This document shows, piece after piece, positions 11,561 to 23,710 of a stretch of DNA of 64,000 nt (its first letter is position 1; the number at the start of each line of letters is the position of its first letter). Location of the stretch: NCBI GenBank assembly GCA_946902985.2, contig OX336389.2:1082443788-1082507787 (forward strand), in the 5' to 3' direction. This DNA comes from Meconema thalassinum. Lineage: Eukaryota > Arthropoda > Insecta > Orthoptera > Tettigoniidae. Below the pieces are notes generated by a model. It did no database searches. It was not told the origin of the DNA and worked only from the letters and a program-made list of their open reading frames with translations. The translations under genes and the position numbers were made by a program.

Positions 11561-11580
11561 GGGACCCACGTTCGAAGCCA
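11561..11580 (-). promoter_or_regulatory. Candidate primer-binding site, tRNA-Lys-like
   Basis: On the minus strand, 22 nt after the 5' LTR end, the sequence reads TGGCTTCGAACGTGGGTCCC. It starts with TGG (complement of CCA) and shares TGGC and the AACGTGGG core with tRNA-Lys-type primer sites. Several bases differ and the gap from the LTR is longer than usual, so this is tentative. Confidence 0.45.
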
Positions 11581-11602
11581 TTTCTCTCTCTATCTTATTT
11601 TA

Positions 11603-14600
11603 TGTGCCCGTTTAGACCGGAGTCCGCACGACCACATATGCATTTTACCAATAATCAGTCAGCACGAGAGTCAAAATATCCCGGAGCGCCAGATGGGTTA
11701 AAGCAAATCGCAAAAACGACATCAAACTTAAAAAATGCTTTACTGATTTTTGGCTCAATGCAACAATAAGGATAGAAGGAGATTTAATTGGGAGAAACAC
11801 ATCTGGTAAAATTATCTCAGTTTATTTTAAAGTTAAAATCTGACTGCAAAGATGCTCAAAGCAGCATCATCCACGTGTGGCGATCCACACTCTTATTTAC
11901 ACACAATATACAGAAATTTTCCAAACACATTTGACAATCTTTTTGGAAACACAAGTCCGATTAATAGTCCTGTGGACTGTGTTCCAAAAGTATTAATATT
12001 TAATTCCAGTTCAAAGTTAATAGTCTATACTGGAAATAACGTAGATCACTGTTTGAATATTTACATGATATTAACACTCGTAGAATAAATGTTTATAGAA
12101 TTTTTAAACTTTCACTTGTTTTCCAGTTTCAAAAATATATCGTCGAAAATATTATCATCATTGAAGTAATACAAATTATTAACACATATTAATAACATCT
12201 GAAAAGTATTTGACCATTGAGCATAGCATCGAAGAACTGTGCGAAGCACAACAACAATTAATTGTTCTTCTGACATTAAACATTCGAGAAGTGACTCGAT
12301 TATGAGCTTCAAGTTCCAAACAAAATACATGATTTCTAAATCATCAACTTGATCAATAAATGGTTGAACCATTCAACTATTAGATTATCCACTTGGAATC
12401 ATTATTATAAAAATATTTATATTCATGGCCATTTCTAGTAACTTTTACAACTTGCAATTCTTCGACAGAATGCGGAAATAAGAATTGTAGTTTTATAATG
12501 AATTCATTTAGTTCATGGCACTAGGATTGAAAATATCCTTCAAATTATTCATGGTTAAAGAATTATTTTAAATTGGCAGTGGCCCGTTCTACTATTTGTG
12601 TAAGAACACAATATTACGACAACACTGCAATGGTCTTCCTCAGAAGAAGAATAAACTACTATCATGACAAATCCGGGTTCTAGCAAAATCAAAGTCTAAA
12701 TGGAATTCGTAAACAAGGTTGAAATAAGAACTGATGGTTTCAAAGAAATAACCTTCGGGTCATTCATCCGACGAAATGTGTAGTTCCAATACTCCTACTA
12801 TAAACCTGAGCCATCGAACCTGCTATTTGATTGATGCTCGAAAAAACCTTCATTCCTGCGACTTAAACATGCGCACCTGGGAATGGCATTTCAACTACTC
12901 CACACACATAAATTATCTTCCCAAAATTTATACAATAAATCAAGCCTCTGCTTGTTATCAACACTGGAAGATTAATAAACTTACAAGTTTATTTTATTTT
13001 ACCATTCAGTTCAACCCGTGAATTTACCATACATATGAAAATCTTTACTTCACTTTCGAGTGTATTTACGTCATGATTTTATATAAATACAACAATATCC
13101 GATTTGATACAAATATCATTTGCTTCCCGTTTCATGCCTCTCCGTGTTATCTGAAAAAATATACTTTGCTCAAAGCAAATATCAACTGTTCAACCAGAAC
13201 TGAAATATTGGTTGAATGCGGGCTTGCGCTAACCACTCTCCTTCGGAAAATCTCCTGTTCCAGACTAGAAATGATTAAACTACTTCATAGGCTCTTTCTC
13301 AATACATATGATTATTAGAAAATATAATATCCAAGAATTATTTAGAAAAATAATGAAAATTATTATTATTATTATTATTAGTGGATTATTATTATTATTA
13401 TTATTTGTTATATTATTTAATTATCATCTCATTATGTGAGAATCCACATGTTCGAACCTTCGAATATGGAAAAAATATCCATTCCTCAACAAAAATAAAT
13501 TTAACTTTTACAGTTACATCGGGGTTTTCCGTGTTTTCCTTAAAATATGAAAAATTCAAATAAATCTTCGAAATGCTCGGTCATCGATCCTAAACTGTTC
13601 TGAGTGCTGAAAATACTCAGAATAACTCTAACAAGTCTTGCGTAAATCATTGCAAGCTTTAAATACGAAGAAAAAAATGTGTTGGTCATCTGCAGAAAAA
13701 TAGTTTGTTCCAATTAGCTAAGCATAATATAATTCAAATGTGGCTTACATTTCTTGATGGTCTTGAAGTGTAGTAAACCTGGTCTGTACCAGATTTATCC
13801 ATAGACATGCCCTATCGGACAAGCACGTATAATCCTTGTATCGGCCGCCATTGTAGACCCACAATTCGTCTAGTCAGACATAGTGGTAGTATCTTTCGAC
13901 GTTTGAATAAACTGTGGTTCCATTTTAATATGGGCTTCTATCAAAGCCATAACAGTTTGTTTAAATAGGGTCAGATCTAAGTGATCTCTTCTTAAATATG
14001 TCAGTTGTAACATAACTCACTGTAATCTCATCAGTACAAGAAAAACATTGACAGTCTAAGCAATTTACGGCTGTTCTGAAGATCGTTCCCTGGGCATGGT
14101 TTGTATATCACCATCTGCCATGCGCTAAGCAACCTGCAGTTTCCCTTGCGTAGACTAATGAACGCCACCGTTATAGACTAGTCTTCAGTGTACTGACAGA
14201 TCGAAGTGGTTAACTAGTTACAAAATATGAAAAACTGACTGAATGGATTTAAACATCCAAGTATTAAGTTACTACTGGACTGTGACAAAATACTATTTTC
14301 TAGACAAAGTCTAGCATATGTCCTTGTAGAAATATAAATATTTCCACCAATGTCTGTAGAAATCAATCACCTCAGTGATTCTCCTCACCAGAAACTTACT
14401 AAGTCCAAACTCGTAGCGCAGCACTTTTCGTGACTATCACGACTTGAAAAGAACTTCTGCGTAGATTCGGCAACCATGTGCCTTGGCTCAGCGTTGACGC
14501 AACTTGCTCGCCAAGTGCTTGTGTTAGAATGAGCTAACCATGCCTGCTCCAGCTGGCTTTTATTCAAAACGGTCAGGGTCACGCGTCATCACCTGATATC

Positions 14601-14921
14601 TAGAAATCCTCATATCTCTTGAATCCCTGGTCCGATTTACTTGATACTAATTGCATTCTCTTTCATTTGGCCGAGCCAGTAATCTGATCCCAGTCTCAAG
14701 TCTCTACTCCATAGTTAACTATTTGATCAATAAATAGCCTCCACCTCTGCTATTACTCGCTACGTCACTTGACATGCAAGTATCGGTATATTCTTTCCAA
14801 TTGCTTCGAGAAGCAATGTAGCGCGATATTCAAATATCTCAACTTTCAAAAGCGGCTGTAGCCTTTCCCTTGATATCTAGGTGTCTGAATCTTGGAATAC
14901 CCATTCCTAGAGTTGGGCCCA
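11603..14921 (-). repeat. 5' LTR of the minus-strand Ty3/gypsy element (3319 bp)
   Basis: Partner of 2342-5666. I count about 30 substitutions by eye. A disproportionate share lies in the last 160 bp (14765-14921), the outer edge (U3 start) of the 5' LTR. The inner end at 11603 reads TGTGCCC; the outer end reads GGGCCCA, one change from the perfect inverted terminus. Confidence 0.95.
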
Positions 14922-14925
14922 ACAG

Positions 14926-17300
14926 GATGACTTATCTTTTCTAAACTTATGTTTGTTTTGGCGCAGTGGATAGCGCACTTTTCTTTGCTTTATTTTTGTT
15001 GTTGAAACACATTTAGTTGGAGTGACGGCCCGTCATACATCGAATTATTTTATGACGTCACTTGAGTGAGTGGATCTCACCTTATATGATGACTGATGCC
15101 ATTATCAATATATTAGGATAGAATAATCAGTTACATTGAACTGTGACTTGTCCACGTTCAACATAACTGGTATATTCCGAAAACACAAACGCATTTAAAT
15201 TAATTTGAGTAGGTCACCCAAATTAGAAAATAGGTCGACTGAAGGGGTAGATGCCTATGGTGTTTATTTTCACAGGAGTGTATTTTAGTTAGTTATTGTT
15301 ACCCTACAGGTCGTAAGAGGGTTTCGTTTTATTCGTCATGATGTTCTTTAAAAATAAAAGAGTTGGCTACTATGTTTTTAACAAATTTCAGTGTCTGAGT
15401 TATACTTAATTTCTCTAATTTCTTACCTCGCGTGGAAATTGAGGGCAATGTTGCATTATCTTGCTATTACGCCCAGGACGACCCCGAGGTCCTCTCATGC
15501 TCGCATTGTTCTCAAAATCCACATATGTGTATGGTGACCCATCGGTGCCAAGTGGCTTGCCATGGCATACCGGTGAACGGGCACAATATCAACAGGTGCA
15601 ATTGTTTAGATATAACTGAATCATTGCAATTAAATCAAACAATGTAATGATGTTTATGATTATATACGATCAACTTCTGAAATTCATAACAACAGATTTC
15701 GTTTTGAAAGAATGCAATGTACGCCTAAAACAGATTAAAGTTGTTATCCTGTAATCCTGTTAGTATCAGTGTAAGCCAATAATATTTAAAACTTATGAAA
15801 CAGAGATTTAGGACTACCATTACACACGATCAGTTTGTACTAACTTCATGTAACTTTTCCAATGTTGTATAACCGGTTCGTGATAAAAGAACACTTAGTG
15901 AAAATGAGGTTTAACCAATCCTGGCGAAGTTCCGAAGGCCTGATTACAGCTGTTAAGACTCGCCATTTTGGTATGAATCTTTCATCAAAGATAACATGTT
16001 GCTCACACCTTTTATCAAAGAAAATTTTATAAAACCACATTTAATAAAAGATTTCCCCCAATAAACTGTCATATATTGTATAAAATATCTTTGATGAATT
16101 TCTTTGATAATGTAATATACCGGTCTTCAAAATCTGAAGAACTACGGTTCAGCTGTTCTTCACGAAAGCCAATCGGTTCTCTCCGCTGTTGTTCGCTGAC
16201 CCGAAGCCATGATTTTCTCCGTCTGTAACGTCATGTGTGTTGGATTGCCAGCTGGATCGCATCCCTCCTGGCTGTTCTAAACTGCCTGCCATTCAACACT
16301 CAGAGGCATACAAGATATATATGAATTCACCACTAGGTTGCAGCATCAAACTAATGTGATCACTGCGGCTTTTTAAAGGGTAAGATACGTAAAAGAAAGG
16401 ATTGTTGAGTTTGAAGACTTAATGTCGAGATTAACGGACGAGAAAACATTACACTAATTTAGCGCCTTTGTCCTTTGTTATTCAATCATCATCAAGTATA
16501 TAATATTAATTCAGACCCATACTTACGGGAAAATTTTCAATATAAATAAAAGCAAAAATGCAATCATGGTGGTGGAGGTGATTGTTTTTATGGGGCGAAA
16601 TGTCTAGCTCATTTGCCCGAAATTATACGGATGATTATAAAAATACAATTACTTCCAACTGACTTAATTCTAACTAACATACTAGACGAGATGGAAACAA
16701 GAGAATAAGGGCATAAAAGACAGGGAAAAGAAATGCATCCGGCCCCCGGAGAGTGGGATGTTGATTTAGGGGCTTTGCGACATTGTCGTCATGCAGCCCC
16801 GTGTACTTGGGTATGTGTTGAATTTGTCTGATAACCCATCGTATTGTGATGGCTGTTTTATAAATTTTTACTCGAAGCTCTTTATCGACAGTTGCAGGAT
16901 TTTGAATTTTGTCTGCCTGTTCACTCGCTCTGTCATGTGTTTGAATAATAACATGGCAAAATTTCATACGATCAGCGTTCTGTGTGCCAGGGTTGATGTA
17001 ACTTTGGGTAATACAACTGGACCGCCTGACCGCGGTCAGATATCGCTTCCCGCTGCTAAAGACCGCTTTCTGTGTGACTGAGCCTCAGGGTCTTCAATCT
17101 TCCAATTCAGACAGCGTAAGAGCTGTATAATATCAGAATTCCTCCAGCTTTCACACCTCATAACAAAGCAATACTTAATATGACGTATGAAAATTAACTT
17201 TAATTATATGCATTATAATAAAGAAAGTATAATATATTATGTTAACGTATTGAAGCACTGTACTGTTAACTCTCGTAAGAACGCAATACCCAACGTCATA
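14926..17300. other. Unassigned sequence between the gypsy element and the first Tc1 copy
   Basis: No supported gene. Small frames at 15432-15647 and 16674-16967 (minus) have no recognisable domain. AT-rich and not matched elsewhere in the window. Confidence 0.5.
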
Positions 17301-17302
17301 TA

Positions 17303-18767
17303 CACACATCAAAAAAAGTTTTGCATCACCTCGGTTCCAAGAGTTCCGGAACCTTTAAATACAAAGGGAATAGAGATCAACACAAACAACATTTCAGCTC
17401 GTTTTATTGCTCATGAGACCCACACATTGCATGTTGTACCATCATACAGCTAGACTTTCAGCATTTGTGGTCCAGATTGCAGTACACACCACTACCTCTA
17501 ATACCCAGTAGCACGTCCTCTTGCATTGATGCATGCCTGTATTCGTCGTGGCATACTATCCACAAGTTCATCAAGACACTGTTGGTCCAAATTGTCCCAC
17601 TCCTCAACGACAATTCGGCGTAAATCTCTCAGAGTGGTTGGTGGGTCAAGACGTCCATAAACAGCCCTTTTCAACATATCCCAGGCATGTTCGATAGGGT
17701 TCATGTCTGGCGAACATGCTGGCCACTGTAGTCGAGCGATGTCGTTATCTTGAAGGAACGCATTCACAAGATGTGCACGATGAGGTCGAGAATTGTCGTC
17801 CATGAAGACAAATGCCTCTCCAATATTCTGCCGATATGGTTGCACTATGGGTCGGAGGATGTCATTCAGGTATCGTAAAGCCGTTTCGGAGCCTTCCATG
17901 ACCACCAGTGGCGTACGTCGGCCCCACATAATGCCACCCCAAAACATCAGGGAACCACCACCTTGCTGCACTCGCTGGACAGTGTGTCTAAGACGTTCAG
18001 CCTGACCAGGGTGCCTCCAAACACGTCTCCGACGATTGTCTGGTTGAAGGCATATGCGACACTCATCGGTGAAGAGAACGTGATGCCAATTCCGTGGGGT
18101 CCATTCAGCATGTTGTTGGGCCCATCTGTACCGCGCTGCATGGTGTCGGGGTTGCAAAGCTGGACCTCGCCATGGACGTCGGGAGTGAAGTTGCGCATCA
18201 TGCAGCCTATTGCGCACAGTTTGAGTTGAAACACGACGTCCTGTGGCTGAACGAAACGCATTATTCAACATGGTGGCATTGCTGTCAGGGTTCCTCCGAG
18301 CGGCAATCCGTAAGTAGCGGTCATCCACTACAGTAGTAGCCCTTGGGCGGCCTGAGCGAGGCCTGTCATCGACAGTTCCTGTATCTCTGTACCTCCTCCA
18401 TGTCCGAACAACATCGCTTTGGTTCACTCTGAGACGCCTGGAAACTTCCCTTGTTGAGAGCCCTTCTTGACACAAAGTAACAATGCGGACGCGATCGAAC
18501 TGCGGTATTGACCTTCTAGGCATGGTAGAACTACAGACAACATGAGCAGCGTACCTTCGTCCTGGTGGAATGACTGGAACTGATCGGCTGTCGTACCCCC
18601 TCCGTCTAATAGGCCCTGCTCATGCATGGTTGTTTACATCTTTGAGCAGTTTTAGTGACATCTATGAACAGTCAAAGGGACTGTATCTTGGATACAATAT
18701 ACACAGTCAACGTCTATATGCCGGAGATCTGGGAACCGAGGTGATGCAAAACTTTTTTTGATGTGTG
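17303..18767 (-). mobile_element. Tc1-family DNA transposon, copy 1 (1465 bp)
   Basis: Bounded by 36-bp perfect terminal inverted repeats beginning CACACATCAAAAAAAGTTTT and flanked by the TA target duplication (17301-17302 and 18768-18769). It contains one transposase gene on the minus strand. It has the same length and orientation-corrected ends as 25210-26674. Shadow frames in several registers also translate identically in the two copies, so the DNA must be identical or nearly so: a very recent pair. Confidence 0.97.
17498..18523 (-). CDS. Tc1-like transposase, DD34E, intact
   Basis: 341 residues, the normal length for Tc1 transposases. Residues 1-110 carry the paired helix-turn-helix DNA-binding region (IVTLCQEGLSTREVSRRLRV) joined by an SGRPR AT-hook-like linker (about 57-61). 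The catalytic domain has D153 (FTDECR), a glycine-rich box (GGGSLMFWGGIMW), D243 (MDDNSRPH) and E278 (SPDMNPIEHAWD), with 34 residues between the last two. It would bind the terminal repeats and move the element by cut-and-paste into TA sites. No stop or frameshift. Identical in protein sequence to the copy at 25454-26479. Confidence 0.97.
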   Translation of the reverse strand: MPRRSIPQFDRVRIVTLCQEGLSTREVSRRLRVNQSDVVRTWRRYRDTGTVDDRPRSGRPRATTVVDDRYLRIAARRNPDSNATMLNNAFRSATGRRVSTQTVRNRLHDAQLHSRRPWRGPALQPRHHAARYRWAQQHAEWTPRNWHHVLFTDECRICLQPDNRRRRVWRHPGQAERLRHTVQRVQQGGGSLMFWGGIMWGRRTPLVVMEGSETALRYLNDILRPIVQPYRQNIGEAFVFMDDNSRPHRAHLVNAFLQDNDIARLQWPACSPDMNPIEHAWDMLKRAVYGRLDPPTTLRDLRRIVVEEWDNLDQQCLDELVDSMPRRIQACINARGRATGY

Positions 18768-18769
18768 TA

Positions 18770-19055
18770 ATTACCAAGATCAGTCGTGTATTGTATGTTG
18801 CATTAGGTATGTGCTTGCGATCTCAATTGTCCAAAATCCCTAATTTTTGAAGACCCGATCTCTGGTTGAGATCAACGGGTCAATAAGCCAAAGGAAACAT
18901 AGTTCAATAGTAAGTAATACTAACGTCCATGACTTTCTCAATTGCTACCGTTTGTGTCAATACGAATGAACACTGCAACTCACTTCTCGGGATTGAATGC
19001 CGCCTGTTTTAAAGTGATTGCGACCCGCAATATTATATTTGCACCCCCAGAAAAA
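18770..19055. other. Unassigned sequence
   Basis: No gene or repeat seen between the Tc1 right end and the ATT tract. Confidence 0.5.
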
Positions 19056-19077
19056 TATTATTATTATTATTATTATT
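19056..19077. repeat. ATT microsatellite at the 3' end of a SINE
   Basis: About seven ATT/TTA units directly left of the minus-strand SINE fragment, which puts it where that SINE's tail would be. Confidence 0.85.
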
Positions 19078-19082
19078 TTAAG

Positions 19083-19321
19083 TCAATTTTACCCTCCAGG
19101 TTGGTGGTTCCCACGGACTCAGCGAGGGAACTCACCACTACCGCCTTTCCAGGCAGTGTCCTAGAGCTGGGAACACTTAGTCGGATTGGATACAACTTGG
19201 GAGGTGTGATCAGAACTTCGCCCAGGCGGCTCACCTGCAAAGCAAACAGGGGCCTCATGAGGGATGGGAAGGGAAGGGAAGATTGGGATAGATAGGCAAG
19301 GAAGGCGGACATGTCCTTACA
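19083..19321 (-). mobile_element. 3' part of the same SINE family as 24251-24716, minus strand
   Basis: Read on the minus strand, this matches the body of the 24251-24716 copy. Shared landmarks are the CCTTGCCTATCTATCCC-like block, GGCCCCTGTTTGCTTTGCAGGTGAG, CCGCCTGGGCGAAGT, and a GTCCGTGGG near the end. The tRNA-like head is missing, so the copy is 5'-truncated. Small open frames here on both strands are noise. Confidence 0.8.
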
Positions 19322-20645
19322 GCAGGTACTGCCCCCGAAAAATGAATTATTTGGGATGAAAATGCGATTATTTAACATGGCAATATAGATACTGGAATTT
19401 GACACAAACCAGTCGTGTGACGGTGTTGAGCATCACGTGATATGTTGCGCAATAGAATATCCTAGAAGCTTGGAAATGGCCTAGCAACAGTGGATTTATC
19501 ACGGAATAGGTTTAAATATTGTTATAAATTATATCATTGGGTATGCGCATACGGCCAATAATGAAAGGTCTTAGTGAAGACGGGATTACCTTCAACTAAA
19601 TTTATATGGAGAATTACTACCTTTAGGCCCCAAGAAAGTTATTTTATGAATTGGTAATAAGAAGAAAATTATAAGAAAATATTACAGATACTTTGAAGAT
19701 CGTCGAAAGGTCGAAATATGACGTAATAAGCATTTTTCTAATGAGCGCTAAATTATTTTTTGGGGGGGTGGGGGATCAGAAATGGCGGCTAGAACAGTTG
19801 TCTTGGAGGGAAGACGCCAAGCAACAGGGCTCTTTTTCCTGCGAAGTTTGAAGTGTGCAGACGTCTATTCTGGGAGAGTTGTAGTCCCGAAGGTCTTAGC
19901 CGAGTTCGATGTTTCGATGACTCGTGGAGACAGCAGCAATAGAGGGTAGATTGTGGAGATCGCCCGTGCTTCGATTTAGGTGAAGTTGCGAAGAGTGTTA
20001 ATACCGCAATAACTCACTATTGTTTGTGAATAGAACAAATCTTTTTAGTACAGATTATAGTACCGAACGCATAGAAGTATTATACAAATTTTCAGCGTCA
20101 ACGAAGGAAGACTTTAATAAATATAGTCATTTTAGAAGTGAGGAATAAAAGTGACGGACTCAATAGCCGTAAAGCATTTTTGTTACAACCAGACTGCAGT
20201 GAACAAAGATTCATTTTATGAAGTTCACGTGAGTAACAGTGATTGACATTAACATTGAAGCAGTATATTGTTACACCAGAATTAGGACTGTGTATATTCA
20301 ACAAGTGGAAATATTATTCAAGATACATAATATTTTTGAGATGATGAACTAAGAACGTATATGCGCCAGGGATACATTTGAAGCAGAGTAGTAGACTCAA
20401 CAATGGAGCTTCGATAATGAGATTACTCATGAGTGTCTTCACATCAAGTATACATAAAACGTTATGTACACCAACATCTCGTACATTAACGTTATTCATG
20501 AACTTGAACATAACATCTACGAGCTACATACATATTTCATAGCACACCTTTATGAATATTTGTATCAACGAGCGAGGTCCAGAATTTCCATTACGAATTT
20601 ATTTGTGAATATGAAGCAGAACCTACAACATTACTCGATAATATA
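19322..20645. other. Unassigned sequence
   Basis: No supported gene. A GC-richer patch at 19770-19990 stands out from the AT-rich flanks, but I find no motif. Confidence 0.45.
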
Positions 20646-20933
20646 ATGAAACTCTATCAAGACGGAGAACGAAGATATAAGAAGAAAGTCAAGATGCCAG
20701 GGAAGGACCCGGCAACAAAGAAGATCGATGAACGGGAGGTTGCTGTTCGATCCCAGACGGAGCTTGATGTTTTCCGGAGAGGAATTCCTTCCTTTTCCGA
20801 AGTCGTTGGTTCGAGGGGACGGACTAGGGTCCAGGCTAGTTTCTTGGAGAAGGAAACAACTAAGTATTTCCTAATACTTATCCAGAACTTCGAAAAATCT
20901 TCAGTCAAGGTAGCAGTGTTTATTTATATGTAG
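20646..20933 (+). CDS. Unrecognised 95-codon open frame, possibly an exon
   Basis: I do not recognise the product. It is hydrophilic and lysine/arginine-rich at the start (RRYKKKVKMPGKDPATKKIDERE), then has a mixed segment RSQTELDVFRRGIPSFSEVVGSRGR. The composition is more protein-like than the random frames nearby. After SSVK the DNA reads AAG-GTAGCA, which could be a splice donor at about 20909. No adjacent exon, family motif or repeat copy supports it. It could equally be a piece of an old retroelement. Confidence 0.2.
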   Translation: MKLYQDGERRYKKKVKMPGKDPATKKIDEREVAVRSQTELDVFRRGIPSFSEVVGSRGRTRVQASFLEKETTKYFLILIQNFEKSSVKVAVFIYM

Positions 20934-22690
20934 TTAGAGCTTTATAGTGACATTCCAGAGCAAACCCTTTATCCATATTTCGATATATATTTACATTTCA
21001 TGTATGTAACAACATTTTAATTCTACGAGATCATGTGAGGTGATCGTTTTTCGACATTTTCACATTGCTATACTACGATCCAGTTTCTAAACTGAGATAG
21101 TAAATTTGTTTAAGAATTAGTATTCCAGTATTTTTATTGAAGATCAGTAATTTTTATTTTTAACGTTTTTCAATTTATTTTGAATTCGGGATGCAGACAT
21201 TTTGTCTAGGATGCCAATTAAATTATTTTTAGTAATTAAATTTGGGCATCTTAATTGTTAAGAAGAAACATCAAGAGAAGAAGAAAGAACGTGTGATATA
21301 TTGTTGTAATATCACAATCATTATGAACTTAACGTCGATCTGACAAGAAACATTCGTCATGATTTCGATAGGAAGTCATATACCCATAGACATTCTTTGT
21401 ATAGGATGGAGACACATTCCGAATTTGACAATCCTTATTTTATTAGAGAAAGCTATGATCTTTCGTCTATTTGAATATTATAAGAGATACATCTTCATGG
21501 AAGATTCCTTCATCCGACGGCAGGGAATTCAAAGCTAGTTTAACCCCGTCGAGATTGATTTTTATCGGACACATACATAACATTTGTGGTTCTTTATACA
21601 CAATTTGTAATGTCACGTCATATTGTGGACGTAATATTGCAATACGTGTAACTTTGAAAACAGATGAGTACGGTGGAACATTAATGTATTTTTAATAAAT
21701 GTATATGTAACTTTTAGTCGATATCTAAGAAACATCTTTAAAGTAAACTCATGGAGGTCTTACACGTTATGTCTAAAGTCGTAAGTATGAACGAAGGGAA
21801 CCTTTAATAACAGATGTAGCTGTTTGACATGCCAGCGGTTGATTGTAGCAACGCTGATGAGTATGGTTTTGTGGAAGAGATGATGGTAACAATTATTTGT
21901 GTAATATATTGTTCAACAAGTAATGAAGGAGATCGTATTTCCGTATACAAAGGTATACGAGGCTTTTTAAATAAATGTTGTGTAACTGCGAGGTGTGTTT
22001 TCCGCAAGTAAGGGAAGTCGTTGCAAGGCAGGACTATTTTAGTAAGCATTTGGCATTATAATAAACGAATTGAGTTGTGAGGAACTTCAATGTATACATA
22101 CTCGACTTAGATGTGAAGACGGGAAGTGAGAGCGGAAATTAAGATGGGAAGAATGATAATAACTTTTGTTATTTATTCTAATTATTAAAATCTTATTGAA
22201 CACGATTTGAGTAAATACGTGTGTTTTATCTTTGCTGGTTGAACACATTAGACTGAATTCGACTACAAACCTGATATGACAATCTGCAGTAGTATTTTGA
22301 AAAGTGAAGGAGATCTATGAAGGATCTTGCTAATGTGTGGAAGGATTTAAATTAGGATCAGAGCTAAAGCTCATATATATTTATATAACGAATGTATATC
22401 GTTAGGATAGGCAACGCTATCAATAATAATGCAAATTATACTGTAAATAAGTTTCCAATAATGATTTAATCAAGGATAAGATATGTTAGGGATAATAATT
22501 CAAGCGTATGTTTTTGAATTGTACTGTATGTTAGAGGTAATATTTTTGGAATGAATGTTTTTATATTGTTAAGTGTGAATGGACAACTTTACCAGGTTAA
22601 CATGGTTAAAGGGAATGCTTGTATTGTAGTGTGAAAGTTTTAACGTATTTGAGTAAGGAATGAATGAGATATAGCAAGTTTTGTTTAGTG
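20934..22690. other. Unassigned AT-rich sequence
   Basis: No gene, RNA or repeat seen beyond short chance frames. Confidence 0.5.
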
Positions 22691-22727
22691 CGAATGATCA
22701 TTTAAAACTTGTAACATTGGAGCAGCA

Positions 22728-22868
22728 ATGTGCATTCTCTCGGCAGTTAGCGAACGAATGTACGTTCCAGTCCTCATACCACTTTTCAAATTTCGTGGCA
22801 GAGCCGGGAATCGAACCCAGGACCTCCGGGGTGGCAGCTAACTATACTGACTGCTATGCTACGGAGGC
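22728..22868 (-). mobile_element. SINE 5' head, minus strand
   Basis: On the minus strand: GCCTCCGTAGCATAGCAGTC, then B-box GGTTCGATTCCC, then CTCTGCCACGAAATTTGAAA and the GTGGTATGAGGACTGGAACG block. The second half matches 24318-24363 closely, so both copies belong to one family. The body is lost where the head meets unrelated sequence. The tRNA-like part is not a functional tRNA. Confidence 0.75.
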
Positions 22869-22870
22869 GA

Positions 22871-22929
<59 letters not shown>
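22869..22929. repeat. Long ATT microsatellite
   Basis: About 20 consecutive ATT units, between two SINE-related segments in opposite orientation. Confidence 0.95.
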
Positions 22930-22930
<1 letters not shown>

Positions 22931-23009
22931 ATGGGCCAGCGCTGGAATTGAAACTCCGCGGTGACAGCCAAGAGTTCTAGCCACTGCGCAACTAGGCGGT
23001 CTTTCCTAT

Positions 23010-23225
23010 TTTCACCGCGAGGAAAATGCCTGGACGGTTCCTTTTAACAGGTCCACGGCCGATGTCCTTCCCACGTTCCCTCCCTGACTCTTCAGTCTTC
23101 CTTGATTAGACACACGTTAGAGATTGCCTGGGCCTGTCACCATCCCCAGTTGAATCTGCTGGTAAAGTGTGTTCAGCTCCAAGGCACTGTCCTTGGGACG
23201 GTAGAGAGAGTCCGTGGGTGACGCC
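23010..23225 (+). mobile_element. Diverged SINE body, plus strand
   Basis: Collinear with the second half of the 24251-24716 SINE: CACGGCC plus a CCTTCCC-rich block, CCTGGGC near the middle, AGCTCCAAGGCACTGTCC, a GGTAGAG motif and GAGTCCGTGGGTGACGCC. It is more diverged than the other copies, hence older. A fragment with the same GCCTGTCACCATC...CAGTTG...ATCTGCTG wording recurs at 36660-36710. Confidence 0.6.
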
Positions 23226-23710
23226 GAGCTGGGGAGATAAGACATTTAGCGATAACATTTTCAAATTTGAATTATCAAGAATTACCCCCCCCCCCCCGCA
23301 TCCAGTTCTACCAGCCCTCAGACAAAATGATGGTATGGTGGTAGACGTAAACTACGGAACTCGATCACCATAGAGGTGATCTTCCACAAATCTCCTAACA
23401 TTACATGTTGATTTTGTGGAATAATTGTACATTTGAACGTGTTGCGTTTCTTTCTCTTATATCTATAGGAATACGCTGACTCGAGATTCGTCGCTCTGAG
23501 GTTGGTATCCCTGCCATCGCAGGTTACGAAGTATTGATTTTATAACTTAAGTGTGAGTGATGGAGGGTTGCATCAAACTGCATGTGAAAACCCCTCAAGT
23601 GTTGAAAAACAATGGATACAAAATTCACCCATTCTAGTGTACTTCACATTTCACCTCCATTCGCGTATAACGTTCTACATAAACCTCAGTCTCTACGTCT
23701 ATCACACCTG

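Larger units (their letters stand above)
2342..14921 (-). mobile_element. Complete Ty3/gypsy LTR retrotransposon with 3.3-kb LTRs
   Basis: The element is 12,580 bp. The two LTRs (2342-5666 and 11603-14921) are near-identical direct repeats, and they start TGTGCCC and end GGGCACA (GGGCCCA in the right copy), a 7-bp inverted terminus. The host 4-mer ACAG flanks both sides (2338-2341 and 14922-14925). Coding is on the minus strand: gag at 8949-10580, pol at 5732-9112, and a broken coiled-coil segment upstream of gag. A purine tract abuts the 3' LTR at 5667-5680 and a candidate primer site lies at 11561-11580. The RT-RNaseH-integrase order and the C-terminal GPY motif place it in Ty3/gypsy. There is no env and no chromodomain that I can see. 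LTR identity near 99% by eye suggests a fairly recent insertion. Confidence 0.95.

Noticed and set aside
15432..15647. 71-codon frame with several cysteines
   Set aside because: No recognised spacing or family and no supporting neighbours; expected by chance.
16674..16967. 97-codon minus-strand frame containing KELRVKIYKTAI, reminiscent of the C-terminal part of LINE reverse transcriptases
   Set aside because: One short resemblance without any other RT motif nearby; not enough to call.
17947..18261. 104-codon frame inside Tc1 copy 1, repeated in copy 2
   Set aside because: Out-of-frame shadow of the transposase.
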